The notes: generated by a model from the letters alone, not told the origin. 15,796 nt of DNA from SLRI01 sp964576715 (GCA_964576715.1 CAZNWE010000087.1:1-15796), one strand, 5' to 3'; shown: positions 1 to 7,920, numbered from the stretch's first letter. A program made the numbers and translations.

Positions 1-174
1 CGCCCGACCGGCAACGAGCCCATGCATTTCGAGGTGGATGCGTTCAGCAAACACTGTCTCTTGAACGGGCTCGACGATATCGGCCTCACCATGGTCAAGG
101 CGAAGGCGATCGACGGCTTCGAGGCGAGGCAGCAGGCAAGCCAGCCCTGGCTCTATGCGGGCACGGCTGCCTGA
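1..174 (+). CDS. leuD: 3-isopropylmalate dehydratase small subunit, C-terminal end (partial)
   Basis: Only the last 57 residues are in the window; the gene enters from the left edge in frame 1 and stops at TGA 172-174. The tail contains FEVDAFSKHCLLNGLDDIGL, the highly characteristic C-terminal block of LeuD (the swivel-domain subunit of isopropylmalate isomerase). With LeuC this subunit converts 2-isopropylmalate to 3-isopropylmalate in cytoplasmic leucine synthesis. leuB follows after 28 bases, so the two are very likely one operon. The fragment is short, but the motif and the neighbour leave little doubt. Confidence 0.9.
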   Translation, partial: RPTGNEPMHFEVDAFSKHCLLNGLDDIGLTMVKAKAIDGFEARQQASQPWLYAGTAA

Positions 175-202
175 CCTTTCCCTTTTTTGGTACAGGTATT
201 CG

Positions 203-1315
203 ATGAATCAGGTCGGCAATCTTCTGCTTCTGCCCGGCGACGGCATCGGCCCCGAGGTGATGGGCGAGGTCGAGCGGCTGATCGGCTGGCTCGGCGACCG
301 GCAGGGGCTGAAGTTCGAGTGCGAGCGCGACCTCGTCGGTGGGGCGGCGCTCGATGCGCACGGTATGCCCTTGGCGGAGAGCACGCTCGGCTTCGCCAAG
401 GCCGCCGATGCCGTGGTCTTCGGGGCCGTGGGCGGGCCGCAATACGACGCCAACCCGTTCCATCTGAAGCCCGAGCAGGGGCTGTTGAAGCTGAGGAAGG
501 AGCTCCAGCTTTTCGCCAATCTCCGGCCGGCCATGGTCTTTCCGGCCCTGGCTGAGGCGAGTTCCTTGAAGAAGGAGCTGGTCGAGGGGCTGGATATCCT
601 GATCCTCAGGGAACTCACTGGCGGGGTCTATTTCGGTGAGCCGCGCGGTATCGAGACGCTGCCTGACGGGACCAGGCGTGCGGTGGACACACAAGTCTAC
701 TCCACCCCGGAGATCCGGCGGATCGCGGCGGTGGGCTTCGAGCTGGCGAGAAAGCGCCGGAACCACGTGACCTCGGTCGAGAAGGCCAATGTGATGCACA
801 CGGGCGTGCTCTGGCGAGAGGAAGTGACGAAGCTGCACGGCGAAGCGTTCCAGGACGTCGAGCTGCAGCACATGTACGCCGACAATTGTGCGATGCAGCT
901 GGTGCGGCGGCCCAAGCAGTTCGATGTGATCGTGACGGACAACCTGTTCGGCGATCTCTTGTCCGATGCGGCGGCGATGCTGACGGGCTCGCTCGGCATG
1001 CTGCCCTCGGCCTCGCTCGGGGCCCCCGACCAGGCCGGGCGCAGAAAAGCACTCTACGAGCCGGTGCACGGCTCTGCCCCGGATATCGCCGGCCAAGGCA
1101 AGGCCAATCCCTTGGCCATGCTGCTGAGCTTCGCCATGACGCTGCGCTATTCCTTCGATCTCGGCGTCGAGGCCGATCGGCTGGAGAAGGCCATCGCCCG
1201 GGTCCTCGACCAGGGCTATCGGACACCCGACATCATGCAGCCGGGGATGAACGAGGTCTCGACCACGGCCATGGGCGAGGCCGTGCGCGCCGCCCTCGAC
1301 GCCTCTCTCGGCTGA
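203..1315 (+). CDS. leuB: 3-isopropylmalate dehydrogenase
   Basis: This 370-residue cytoplasmic enzyme oxidises and decarboxylates 3-isopropylmalate with NAD+, the third specific step of leucine synthesis. Family marks seen: LLLPGDGIGPEV near residue 6; a substrate-binding arginine-rich stretch LRKELQLFANLRPA around 100; RELTGGVYFG; VEKANVM with catalytic Lys194; VTDNLFGDLLSDAA with the metal-binding aspartates about 246 and 250; and the NAD-binding EPVHGSAPDIAGQGKANP. The length is normal for LeuB. An in-frame ATG at 155 would add 16 unrelated residues and overlap leuD, so I chose ATG 203, where the protein starts MNQVGNLLLL; only a weak AGG at 194-196 precedes it. asd follows after 18 bases, giving a leuD-leuB-asd operon. 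Confidence 0.97.
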   Translation: MNQVGNLLLLPGDGIGPEVMGEVERLIGWLGDRQGLKFECERDLVGGAALDAHGMPLAESTLGFAKAADAVVFGAVGGPQYDANPFHLKPEQGLLKLRKELQLFANLRPAMVFPALAEASSLKKELVEGLDILILRELTGGVYFGEPRGIETLPDGTRRAVDTQVYSTPEIRRIAAVGFELARKRRNHVTSVEKANVMHTGVLWREEVTKLHGEAFQDVELQHMYADNCAMQLVRRPKQFDVIVTDNLFGDLLSDAAAMLTGSLGMLPSASLGAPDQAGRRKALYEPVHGSAPDIAGQGKANPLAMLLSFAMTLRYSFDLGVEADRLEKAIARVLDQGYRTPDIMQPGMNEVSTTAMGEAVRAALDASLG

Positions 1316-1333
1316 CCTTCAGGAGCCTTTCAG

Positions 1334-2350
1334 ATGGGCTATCGCGTTGCGGTCGCCGGTGCCACGGGTGCCGTCGGCCAGGAAATCCTGAGCATCCTCG
1401 ACGAGCTGCGTTTTCCGGCCGACGAGGTGATCGCCCTTGCCTCCGAGCGGTCGGTCGGCACGGAGGTCTCCTACGGCGACGACCGGCGCCTCAAGGTCCG
1501 GGACCTTTCGACGTTCGACTTCGAGGGCGTCGATCTCGGCCTCTTCTCGCCCGGCGCCGCGATCTCGGCCGTCCAGGCACCGCGGGCGGCCGCGGCCGGC
1601 TGTGTCGTCATTGACAACACCTCGCAGTTCCGCATGGACCCGGAGGTCCCGCTGGTCGTGCCCGAGGTCAATCCGGAAGCGCTCGAGGGGTTCCGGGCCA
1701 GGAACATCATCGCCAATCCCAACTGCTCGACCATCCAGATGGTCATGGCGCTGAAGCCGTTGCACGACATCGCGCGGATCCGCCGGGTGGTGGTCGCCAC
1801 CTACCAGTCGGTCAGCGGGGCCGGGCAGGAAGCCATGGACGAGCTCTTCGAGCAGACCAAGGCGATCTACATGAACGACAAGAAGGCCCCGGAGGTCTTC
1901 ACCAAGCCGATCGCCTTCAACTGCATCCCCCGGATCGACATCTTCATGGAGGACGGCTCGACCAAGGAGGAGTGGAAGATGATGGTCGAGACCAAGAAGA
2001 TCCTCGACCCGGCGATCGAGGTCGCGGCGACCTGCGTTCGCGTCCCGGTCTTCGTCGGTCATGCGCTCGCCCTCAACGTCGAGTTCGAGGAACCGCTCGA
2101 CCCGGAAGACGCGCGCGCGGCGCTGCACGAGTTCAGCGGCGTGCTGGTGGTCGACCGGCCCGAGGACGACGAGTATGCAACCCAGCTCGACTGTGTCGGC
2201 GATCACGCCACCTTCGTCTCCCGCATCCGCCAGGACCCGACGGTGCCGCACGGCCTCTCGATGTGGGTGGTGGCGGACAATTTGCGGAAAGGGGCGGCGC
2301 TCAACACCGTCCAGATCGCCCAGGCGCTGATCGAAGAAGGCTACATCTGA
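1334..2350 (+). CDS. asd: aspartate-semialdehyde dehydrogenase
   Basis: The product has 338 residues and catalyses NADPH-dependent reduction of aspartyl phosphate to aspartate semialdehyde, the branch point to lysine/diaminopimelate, threonine and methionine. The N-terminal nucleotide-binding motif is VAGATGAVGQE (residues 7-17). The active-site cysteine is Cys131 in NPNCSTIQM, followed by YQSVSGAGQ (157-165), and the likely catalytic base is His243 in VFVGHAL. The length matches the bacterial enzyme. A good Shine-Dalgarno sequence AGGAG (1321-1325) lies 8 bases before the ATG. The gene sits directly behind leuB on the same strand and ends 7 bases before the end of the convergent Uma2 gene, leaving no room for a separate terminator. 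Confidence 0.97.
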   Translation: MGYRVAVAGATGAVGQEILSILDELRFPADEVIALASERSVGTEVSYGDDRRLKVRDLSTFDFEGVDLGLFSPGAAISAVQAPRAAAAGCVVIDNTSQFRMDPEVPLVVPEVNPEALEGFRARNIIANPNCSTIQMVMALKPLHDIARIRRVVVATYQSVSGAGQEAMDELFEQTKAIYMNDKKAPEVFTKPIAFNCIPRIDIFMEDGSTKEEWKMMVETKKILDPAIEVAATCVRVPVFVGHALALNVEFEEPLDPEDARAALHEFSGVLVVDRPEDDEYATQLDCVGDHATFVSRIRQDPTVPHGLSMWVVADNLRKGAALNTVQIAQALIEEGYI

Positions 2351-2357
2351 GCCGGCA

Positions 2358-2909
2358 TCACTCGACGACGTTGCCGTAGACCTCGTCGACCGGGATGGGT
2401 GTGTCGCAGGCGGCGAGCGTCAGCATCGCCCCCCGGCCCAAAAGCTGGGCCCGCCACTCGCCGTCCTCGCAGCGCCAGACCTCGATCCGCCTCGTCGTCG
2501 AGGCGACGAACAGGATCTCCTCGACCGAGGGGATGGCGCGGTAGAAGTCGAACTTGTCGCCGTGGTCGTTGGACGCGGTCGAGGTCGAGAGCACCTCGAC
2601 GATCAGCTGCGGTGCCTCGATCGCCTTCCTGCCCTTCTCGCGCGGCTCGCAAGTGACGAGCACGTCGGGCACATAGCTGCGCCAGCCATCCTCGGCACGG
2701 CGGATGGCTGTAGCATTGATCACGCGGCATGGATCCCGAAGCCGGCCGCCGAGGAGACTCGACACCCGGGCAATCAGCTCACCGTGCTCCGGCGTGCCCG
2801 ACGCCATGGCGACAGGCTGGCCGTCGACCAGCTCGTAGCGCTGATCCGTGCCGTCCTCCCAGTCGAGAAACTCGTCGACGGTCATTCGCCTCGCGGAAAG
2901 CTCGCGCAT
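2358..2909 (-). CDS. Uma2-family (DUF820) putative restriction endonuclease-like protein
   Basis: The product has 183 residues. Uma2/DUF820 proteins have a PD-(D/E)XK nuclease-like fold; their cellular role is mostly unknown. Hallmarks seen: MTVDEFLDWE near the start, RYELVDGQ with Glu26, the active-site-like series PDVLV (Asp82), PQLIVEVLS (Glu105), and K-F-D-F-Y-R (Lys119) followed by a segment PSVEEILFV. All putative catalytic residues are present, so the gene looks intact. The start ATG at 2909 is backed by a near-perfect ribosome site: the minus strand reads AGGAGGATTTGGATG. The gene is convergent with asd and divergent from xseA, with 87 bases between starts. Such genes are often accessory and patchily distributed. 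I am sure of the family but not of any activity. Confidence 0.9.
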   Translation of the reverse strand: MRELSARRMTVDEFLDWEDGTDQRYELVDGQPVAMASGTPEHGELIARVSSLLGGRLRDPCRVINATAIRRAEDGWRSYVPDVLVTCEPREKGRKAIEAPQLIVEVLSTSTASNDHGDKFDFYRAIPSVEEILFVASTTRRIEVWRCEDGEWRAQLLGRGAMLTLAACDTPIPVDEVYGNVVE

Positions 2910-2996
2910 CCAAATCCTCCTGCTCCGAGCCGGATGCTAGCACGGTCGGCCGCGGCCGCGTAGCCGCCGGCGGCATCATTTGCTACGACCCTCGGC

Positions 2997-4415
2997 ATGG
3001 CGACCAACCTGCACGAGTTCACAGTCTCCGAGATCGCCTTCGCGCTGAAGAAGACGATCGAGGACGCCTATGGCCTGGTCCGGGTCCGCGGCGAGATCTC
3101 GGGCTTCAAGCGGGCTGCGTCGGGCCATCTCTATCTGGCGCTCAAGGACGACAAGGCGGTGCTCGACGGGGTCTGCTGGCGCGGCACGGCGACCCGGCTG
3201 GGCTTCAAGCCGGAAGATGGCCTCGAGGTGGTCTGCACTGGCCGGCTGACCACCTATCCCGGCCGGTCGCGCTACCAGCTCGTCATCGAGCACATGGAGC
3301 CCGCCGGCGTCGGCGCGCTGATGGCGCTGTTCGAGGAGCGCAAGCGCCGGCTCGAGGCGGAGGGGCTGTTCGATCCGGTACGAAAACGGCCGATCCCCTA
3401 TCTTCCCACGTGCATCGGCATCGTTACCTCGCCGACCGGCGCTGTGCTCCGCGACATCCTGCATCGGCTCGCCGAGCGCTTCCCGGTGCGCGTCCTCCTT
3501 TGGCCGGTGCTGGTCCAGGGCGAGGGTGCGGCCGAGCAGATCGCCGAGGCCATCGCCGGCTTCGACCGGCTCGCCGGGTCGGGTGCCATCCCGGCGCCGG
3601 ACGTCCTGATCGTGGCCAGGGGCGGCGGATCGATCGAGGACTTGTGGGCGTTCAACGAGGAGGTCGTGGCGCGCGCCGCCGCCGCCTGCCGCATCCCGCT
3701 GATCTCGGCCGTGGGGCACGAGACCGATACCACGTTGCTCGACTTCGTCGCCGACCGGCGTGCGCCCACGCCGACTGCGGCAGCCGAGCTCGCCGTGCCG
3801 GTCCGGGCCGAGCTCATGGGCACGCTCGAAGGCCTCGCCGAGCGGCTGATCCACGGCCAGGAGCGGGGTCTCGCCGATCGCCGGCGCCATCTCGACGGGC
3901 TCGCCCGCGGTCTTCCCGATCCCGTGGCCCAGCTCCGCTACGCCGAGCAGCGGCTCGACGATCTCGCCGAGCGGCTGCGGCTGCGCACCCCGCTCGCGCT
4001 GCTCGACGAGCGGGCGGAGCGGCTCGCGATCCGCCATTCCCGGCTCGCCGAACTCGCCCGTGACCGGCTCCGCGACGCCAGCCGTGATCTCGCCCGGCTG
4101 CCGCGGTCGCGCCTGGATGCGGCGACCGAGCAGACGCTTACCGGCCTTGCCCGCGCGCTCGACGGACCGGCGAAGCTGCTCGAAAGTCTCAGTCACAAGC
4201 GTGTACTCGAGCGTGGCTACACCCTGGTGCATGGCACCGCCGGCCTCGTCACGACGTGCGGTCAAGCGATGCTCGAGGCCCGGCTGGAGATCGAGTTCAC
4301 GGACGGACGGCTGGCGGTCGGGCCGCTCGCGGATGACCGCAAGCGGACCAAGCCCCGGCGCGAGCCGGCCAGCCGACCGCCGGGCACAGGCAAGGCGCAG
4401 GGGAGTCTGCTTTGA
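2997..4415 (+). CDS. xseA: exodeoxyribonuclease VII large subunit
   Basis: The product has 472 residues. XseA together with several XseB subunits degrades single-stranded DNA from both ends into oligonucleotides, in the cytoplasm. Residues 1-100 form the OB-fold: FTVSEIAFALKKTIEDAYG, then RVRGEISGFKRAASGHLYLA, then CTGRLTTYPGRSRYQL. The nuclease domain carries IGIVTSPTGAVLRDI (about 140-154), ARGGGSIEDLWAFNEE (208-222) and SAVGHETDTTLLDFVADRRAPTPTAAAE (about 237-264), all diagnostic. A long Arg/Leu/Ala-rich coiled region follows (about 270-400), then the C-terminal SHKRVLERGYTLV. No clear Shine-Dalgarno precedes ATG 2997. xseB is not adjacent. The stop overlaps the TTG start of mazG, which suggests translational coupling. 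Confidence 0.96.
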   Translation: MATNLHEFTVSEIAFALKKTIEDAYGLVRVRGEISGFKRAASGHLYLALKDDKAVLDGVCWRGTATRLGFKPEDGLEVVCTGRLTTYPGRSRYQLVIEHMEPAGVGALMALFEERKRRLEAEGLFDPVRKRPIPYLPTCIGIVTSPTGAVLRDILHRLAERFPVRVLLWPVLVQGEGAAEQIAEAIAGFDRLAGSGAIPAPDVLIVARGGGSIEDLWAFNEEVVARAAAACRIPLISAVGHETDTTLLDFVADRRAPTPTAAAELAVPVRAELMGTLEGLAERLIHGQERGLADRRRHLDGLARGLPDPVAQLRYAEQRLDDLAERLRLRTPLALLDERAERLAIRHSRLAELARDRLRDASRDLARLPRSRLDAATEQTLTGLARALDGPAKLLESLSHKRVLERGYTLVHGTAGLVTTCGQAMLEARLEIEFTDGRLAVGPLADDRKRTKPRREPASRPPGTGKAQGSLL

Positions 4416-5266
4416 ACGACCAACCCACCACTGGAGCAGGAACAAGCACCCGGCCCATCGACCGGCTGCTGGCCGTGATGCGCCGGCTCAGGGACCCCGT
4501 GCATGGCTGCCCCTGGGACATCGCACAGACCTTCGCCACGATCGCTCCCTACACGATCGAGGAGGCCTACGAGGTCGCCGACGTCATCGAGCGCGAGGCC
4601 TGGGAGGAGTTGCCGGGCGAGCTCGGCGACCTCCTGCTGCAGGTGGTCTACCACGCGCAATTGGCCGCGGAGGCTGGACTGTTCGGCTTCGACGAGGTGG
4701 CAGCGGCGATCGCCGACAAGCTGGTTGCCCGCCATCCGCATGTCTTCGTGGCGGAGGAGGTCCGTACGGCCGCAGCGCAGAGCGAGCATTGGGAAGCAAC
4801 CAAGGCAGCGGAGCGCGCCGCCCGGGCCGCCGCCAAGGGCGGCACGGCCAGCAGCCTCGATGACCTGCCGCACGGCCTGCCAGCCTTGACCCGAGCCTTG
4901 AAGCTGCAGAAGCGGGCCGCCCGCGCCGGATTCGACTGGCCCGACATCCGGGGCGTGCGTGCCAAGATCAACGAGGAGCTCGACGAGCTCGAGCAGGCCG
5001 CAGAGAACGAGCGCGCGGATGAACTCGGTGATCTTCTCTTCACCCTGGTCAACCACGCGCGGCGGCTGGGAATCGACCCGGAAACGGCACTGAGGCGAGC
5101 GAACGCCAAGTTCGAGCGGCGCTTCCGGACAATGGAGACGCACAGCAACAAGCCGCTCGGAACGCTGGATCTGGCCGCACTCGAGGCGCTCTGGCAGCGC
5201 GCCAAGCAGACGGATGCCGGCGGTCCGGGCGACCGTGCGAATCCGGCGATGGAGAGCGAATCATGA
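4412..5266 (+). CDS. mazG: nucleoside triphosphate pyrophosphohydrolase MazG
   Basis: This cytoplasmic protein of 284 residues hydrolyses (d)NTPs to the monophosphate and pyrophosphate, a house-cleaning and stress role. Two MazG repeats are seen. The first has LRDPVHGCPWD (27-36), a metal-binding EExxE at 50-54 and ExxD at 70-73; the second has EExxE at 188-192 and ExxD at 204-207. This is the usual two-domain enzyme and all metal ligands are present. The start is TTG 4412, overlapping the xseA stop in the sequence TTGA, with a strong GGGAG at 4401-4405; no other start keeps the conserved N-terminus with a comparable site. Its own stop overlaps the next start (ATGA at 5263-5266), so xseA, mazG and the following small gene are likely read as one coupled unit. 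Confidence 0.96.
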   Translation: MNDQPTTGAGTSTRPIDRLLAVMRRLRDPVHGCPWDIAQTFATIAPYTIEEAYEVADVIEREAWEELPGELGDLLLQVVYHAQLAAEAGLFGFDEVAAAIADKLVARHPHVFVAEEVRTAAAQSEHWEATKAAERAARAAAKGGTASSLDDLPHGLPALTRALKLQKRAARAGFDWPDIRGVRAKINEELDELEQAAENERADELGDLLFTLVNHARRLGIDPETALRRANAKFERRFRTMETHSNKPLGTLDLAALEALWQRAKQTDAGGPGDRANPAMESES

Positions 5267-5649
5267 CGACGATCGACCGGCTGGTCCGTGCGGCGTTGAT
5301 GCTCGCCGTCTGCGGCGCACTTCCGCCGCTGCCGCTCGTCGCCGGGGAAGCACGCGTCATCGAGGTGCTGGCGAGCCCGCAAACCGACGGCACCTGGCGC
5401 TTCAGCGTGACGGTGGCGCACGATGACACCGGCTGGGACCACTACGCCGACAAATGGCAGGTGCTCGGGCCGGAAGGCGAGCTGCTGGGCGAACGGGTGC
5501 TGCTGCACCCGCATGTCGAGGAGCAGCCGTTCACCCGCAGCCTTTCTGGTGTCCATATCCCGGCCGCGGTCGCCGTGGTTACGGTTCGGGCGCACGATAC
5601 GGTCGATGGCTGGGGTCAACCGATCGAGGTCACACTGTCGGCGAAGTAA
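5263..5649 (+). CDS. small exported protein of unknown function
   Basis: The product has 128 residues. The start is arginine-containing and followed by a hydrophobic core (about residues 8-26, ending PLPLVAG), which looks like a cleavable signal peptide with a cut near residue 28; there is no lipobox cysteine at the right place. The mature part of about 100 residues is beta-rich, with HDDTGWDHYADKWQVLG, LLHPHVEEQPFTRSL and VTVRAHDTVDGWG. It has several histidines and tryptophans but no cysteine, so a small periplasmic beta-sandwich is possible. I recognise the pattern as a conserved hypothetical but know no function. ATG 5263 lies in an ATGA overlap with the mazG stop, with GGAGAG at 5251-5256, so translation is probably coupled to mazG. 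Confidence 0.85.
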   Translation: MTTIDRLVRAALMLAVCGALPPLPLVAGEARVIEVLASPQTDGTWRFSVTVAHDDTGWDHYADKWQVLGPEGELLGERVLLHPHVEEQPFTRSLSGVHIPAAVAVVTVRAHDTVDGWGQPIEVTLSAK

Positions 5650-5778
5650 ACAAACGGAGAACAATCGCGAAGCATGCATCCTCTGCTAGGCCTGCGGCGT
5701 CGCGTTAGCTTACAAATTTCCTGACCAGCAGTGCCATTGAACGGTCGAGGCTAATACGATTGACCTCGCTTCGAATTG

Positions 5779-5808
5779 CAACATGTTGAAGAACAACATT
5801 TATTGTTC
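5779..5808. promoter_or_regulatory. paired palindromes in AT-rich leader, possible operator
   Basis: A perfect 10-base palindrome CAACATGTTG (5779-5788) is followed two bases later by GAACAA-(6)-TTGTTC (5791-5808). The 60 bases from 5761 have only 26 G/C (43%), far below the window average. The site lies about 95 bases before the DUF4332 gene, in a 252-base stretch with no other gene. A dimeric repressor site or a small hairpin is possible. This is inference from symmetry only. Confidence 0.35.
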
Positions 5809-5901
5809 GTTGGTCCAGGCGTTGCTGCTGATCGATCCGACCCGAAGCGCCTGCTCTCAGCGCCGCTTCGGCCAGTTGGGATCGACATCTCGGGCATCGA
5901 C

Positions 5902-6363
5902 ATGGACGACAAAACCAGAACGATCATCGACCACAACCTGCCAATCAGCAAGTTGCGCGGCGTGCCATCGGCCGTTCGGTCAAAGCTCAGGAGCCGGCGC
6001 ATCACGACCTGCGGCCAGCTCCTCGCCGCCGCCACAACGACCGGAGCGCGAGCGGCATTGACGAAGGCGACCGGCATCGATGGCGCCGTGCTGCTGGCAC
6101 TCGTGCAACGGGCAGACATGGCGCGGATCAAGGGGGTCGGCACTGTCTTCGGGTTGATGCTGGAAGAAATCGGGATTGTCGATGTCGAGCGATTGGCACG
6201 CCAGGAGCCGGTGCAACTCCACGACGCCCTGCGCCGCTACAACCTGAACGAAAGGCTCGCCCGCCGCTCGCCGACGCTCGACGAGGTGGCAGCCTGGATT
6301 GCCGAGGCCCGCGCCCTGCCGATCACCGTCAGCTACACGACCGCGAGCGAGCACGCCTGCTAG
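5902..6363 (+). CDS. DUF4332 domain-containing protein (helix-hairpin-helix-like)
   Basis: The product has 153 residues and no signal or membrane segment. The C-terminal half carries the DUF4332 pattern: RIKGVGTVFGLMLEEIGIVD (75-94), then VERLARQEPVQLHDALRRYN, LVARRSP-like NERLARRSPTLDEVAAWI and a terminal AEARALP. The I-K-G-V-G element is a helix-hairpin-helix-like turn. The N-terminal half (SKLRGVPSAVRSKLRSRRITTCGQLLAAA) looks like a second, diverged copy of the same unit. These domains are thought to bind DNA or act as adaptors; the role here is unknown. The frame is open from TTG 5776, but those extra 42 residues look like translated intergenic DNA, so I prefer ATG 5902 even though no Shine-Dalgarno precedes it. 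The gene is convergent with the following reductase gene across 208 bases in which I see nothing else. Confidence 0.8.
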   Translation: MDDKTRTIIDHNLPISKLRGVPSAVRSKLRSRRITTCGQLLAAATTTGARAALTKATGIDGAVLLALVQRADMARIKGVGTVFGLMLEEIGIVDVERLARQEPVQLHDALRRYNLNERLARRSPTLDEVAAWIAEARALPITVSYTTASEHAC

Positions 6364-6571
6364 CCGCCGTCCGCCATGTCGCAAAATCGACCAGATCCGC
6401 CACTGCGCCGATCGGTCCTTGCAGCGGCTCCGCGTTGGGCGCCGCCATGCCGCCGGCACAGATGCCTGAAGCCATAGGCTTCGATCCCGAGCGGGCAATC
6501 GCGGGACCGGGCGGCGCAGGTGGGCACAAGCGCCCGTCGGTCGCCTTTACGGTCACGAGCGGCGCTGACGG

Positions 6572-7786
6572 CTACCCGCGCTCGTCGTCGTTCGGAAGCA
6601 GGCCATAAGGCTCCACCAGCCGCCAGACGTGCGCTGGCACCATGGAGCGCATGCGCCTGGGATAGTTGCGACGGAGGTGAAGGACGGTTTCCAGGGCCTT
6701 CATCTCCACCCTGGCCCGGGCAAACTCCAGGCCTTTCGGCCCGATCCTCGGCATCAGCCAGCCCATCAGCGGTCTGAGCCAGTCCGGCATGGCGCGCAGC
6801 GGCAGTCCACCAGCGGCGCGTTCGACATTGGCCTTGAAGCCGGCGACCGAGCTCTGGCGCTTGCCGCGGCTGCCGGGTGCCGCCGTCCTGACCTCGCCGT
6901 CGAGCAGCCCGAGCAGCCGCTCGCCCCGCTCGTTCCGGACCACCAGCCACTGCGCGCCTTCGCCGCCCATGTAGCCGACCGTGATGTCGGCCAGGGCATT
7001 GGTGTAGTCGACACAGGTCCGGCAGGTGATCGGAAAAAAGTCGGGCGGCAACTTGCTGATCGGCAGCTTGAGGAAGGGAATCTCGCGCCGCGGCCGGCCG
7101 TCGGTGAAGCGCAGCTCGACCCGGTAGTCGGCGCGGAACTCGAGATAGCTGATGGTCTCCGGTGCCGGATCCAGGAGTTCCAGAAAGGTGTGGAAGCGCG
7201 CGGTCGTCGTATTGTCGGAGCAGGGCGTGCCGACGACGTAGAGGGCCTCCAGACCGAGGTCGTCCTCGAGTGCTCTGAGCGCATAGACCTGGCACGGGAT
7301 GCCGATAACGGCGAGGCGCTTCAGGCCGCGATCCCTTGCCGGCTCGAGCAGGGCCAGAAGCGGCGCATAGCCCATCCGCATGCCGCGGCATTGCGCCATG
7401 TCCTCGGGCCGGGTGACGATGACCGGCACCGGCCGCCAGCGATCGGTCGGGTCTGGGGCCACGGTGAGAACGGCGTCGACCATGTCGGTCGCCAAGAGCC
7501 GCTCGCCGAGCCGGGTCGCGATGCCGGTCCATTGGGCACCGTCCCGCGGCGGCTCGAGAGCGGCACGGAGCATCCGCCGGTACGGGCCGAAGAACCGCTC
7601 ATCGCCCATTTCGAGGTCGCGGGCCCGGCCGTGCACGCGGTTTTCCAACCGAGGATAGTCCGGCTTGATGAACTGGCACGCCCGGCCGCAGGCCTTGGGA
7701 TCGCCGCTGCGCGAGATCCCGCAATCCGTGCAGAGGCCGCGCGGCGCCGCGTCGGCCAAGGGCGGCGCCCAGATACGCCGCGGCAT
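6572..7786 (-). CDS. BciB/HCAR-type FrhB-family iron-sulfur flavoprotein (possible 8-vinyl reductase)
   Basis: The product has 404 residues from ATG 7786. The family (coenzyme F420 hydrogenase beta subunit, FrhB/FdhB) includes BciB, the ferredoxin-dependent 3,8-divinyl (proto)chlorophyllide 8-vinyl reductase, and plant 7-hydroxymethyl chlorophyll a reductase. Cysteine sets expected for Fe-S clusters are seen (numbering from ATG): an N-terminal CTDCG with two more cysteines in ACGRAC, a lone Cys in AQCRGMRMGYAPLL, IGIPCQVYALRALE, YVVGTPCSDNT, and TCRTCVDYTNALADITVGYMGG, which closely fits the BciB/HCAR subgroup. The frame is open upstream to a TTG at 7858, but the added residues look unstructured, and the ATG start leaves a normal short lead before the first cysteines. 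No other pigment gene is in the window, so the substrate is uncertain; family membership is firm. Confidence 0.85.
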   Translation of the reverse strand: MPRRIWAPPLADAAPRGLCTDCGISRSGDPKACGRACQFIKPDYPRLENRVHGRARDLEMGDERFFGPYRRMLRAALEPPRDGAQWTGIATRLGERLLATDMVDAVLTVAPDPTDRWRPVPVIVTRPEDMAQCRGMRMGYAPLLALLEPARDRGLKRLAVIGIPCQVYALRALEDDLGLEALYVVGTPCSDNTTTARFHTFLELLDPAPETISYLEFRADYRVELRFTDGRPRREIPFLKLPISKLPPDFFPITCRTCVDYTNALADITVGYMGGEGAQWLVVRNERGERLLGLLDGEVRTAAPGSRGKRQSSVAGFKANVERAAGGLPLRAMPDWLRPLMGWLMPRIGPKGLEFARARVEMKALETVLHLRRNYPRRMRSMVPAHVWRLVEPYGLLPNDDERG

Positions 7787-7920
7787 CGCCGCCGTTCTGT
7801 TGGCATCGGTCGGAAGAGCCGTGTCGGCTCGCGGCGGTTCGGACGTCAACGGCGGCAACCTCTCTGTGCCCGGGGTGGCCCATGCTAGCGGCGCAAGCGG
7901 GCCGGCTCCACCCTCCAGAT

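Noticed and set aside
95..1096. 333-codon minus-strand frame opposite leuB (and similar frames opposite asd and gcvT)
   Set aside because: Antisense shadows of conserved enzymes, with composition typical of high-GC non-coding frames.
2949..2976. GC palindromes including GCGGCCGC before xseA as an operator
   Set aside because: Such GC-only palindromes are common by chance in DNA of this composition, and no promoter boxes are positioned around them.
2976..4445. 489-codon open frame on the minus strand opposite xseA
   Set aside because: It is the complementary shadow of a strongly recognised xseA; the translation is low-complexity Arg/Gly/Asp/Glu-rich sequence typical of antisense frames in high-GC DNA.
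5776..5901. TTG-initiated extension of the DUF4332 gene
   Set aside because: It would translate the palindromic AT-rich leader, and the added residues do not resemble the domain.
6329..6556. 75-codon minus-strand frame between the DUF4332 gene and the BciB-like gene
   Set aside because: Part overlaps the end of the DUF4332 gene on the other strand, it has no clear ribosome site, and its Pro/Ala/Arg-rich composition gives no family signal.
6629..7888. 419-codon plus-strand frame opposite the BciB-like gene
   Set aside because: The minus strand encodes a clear FrhB-family protein with conserved cysteines; the plus frame has no recognisable motif.
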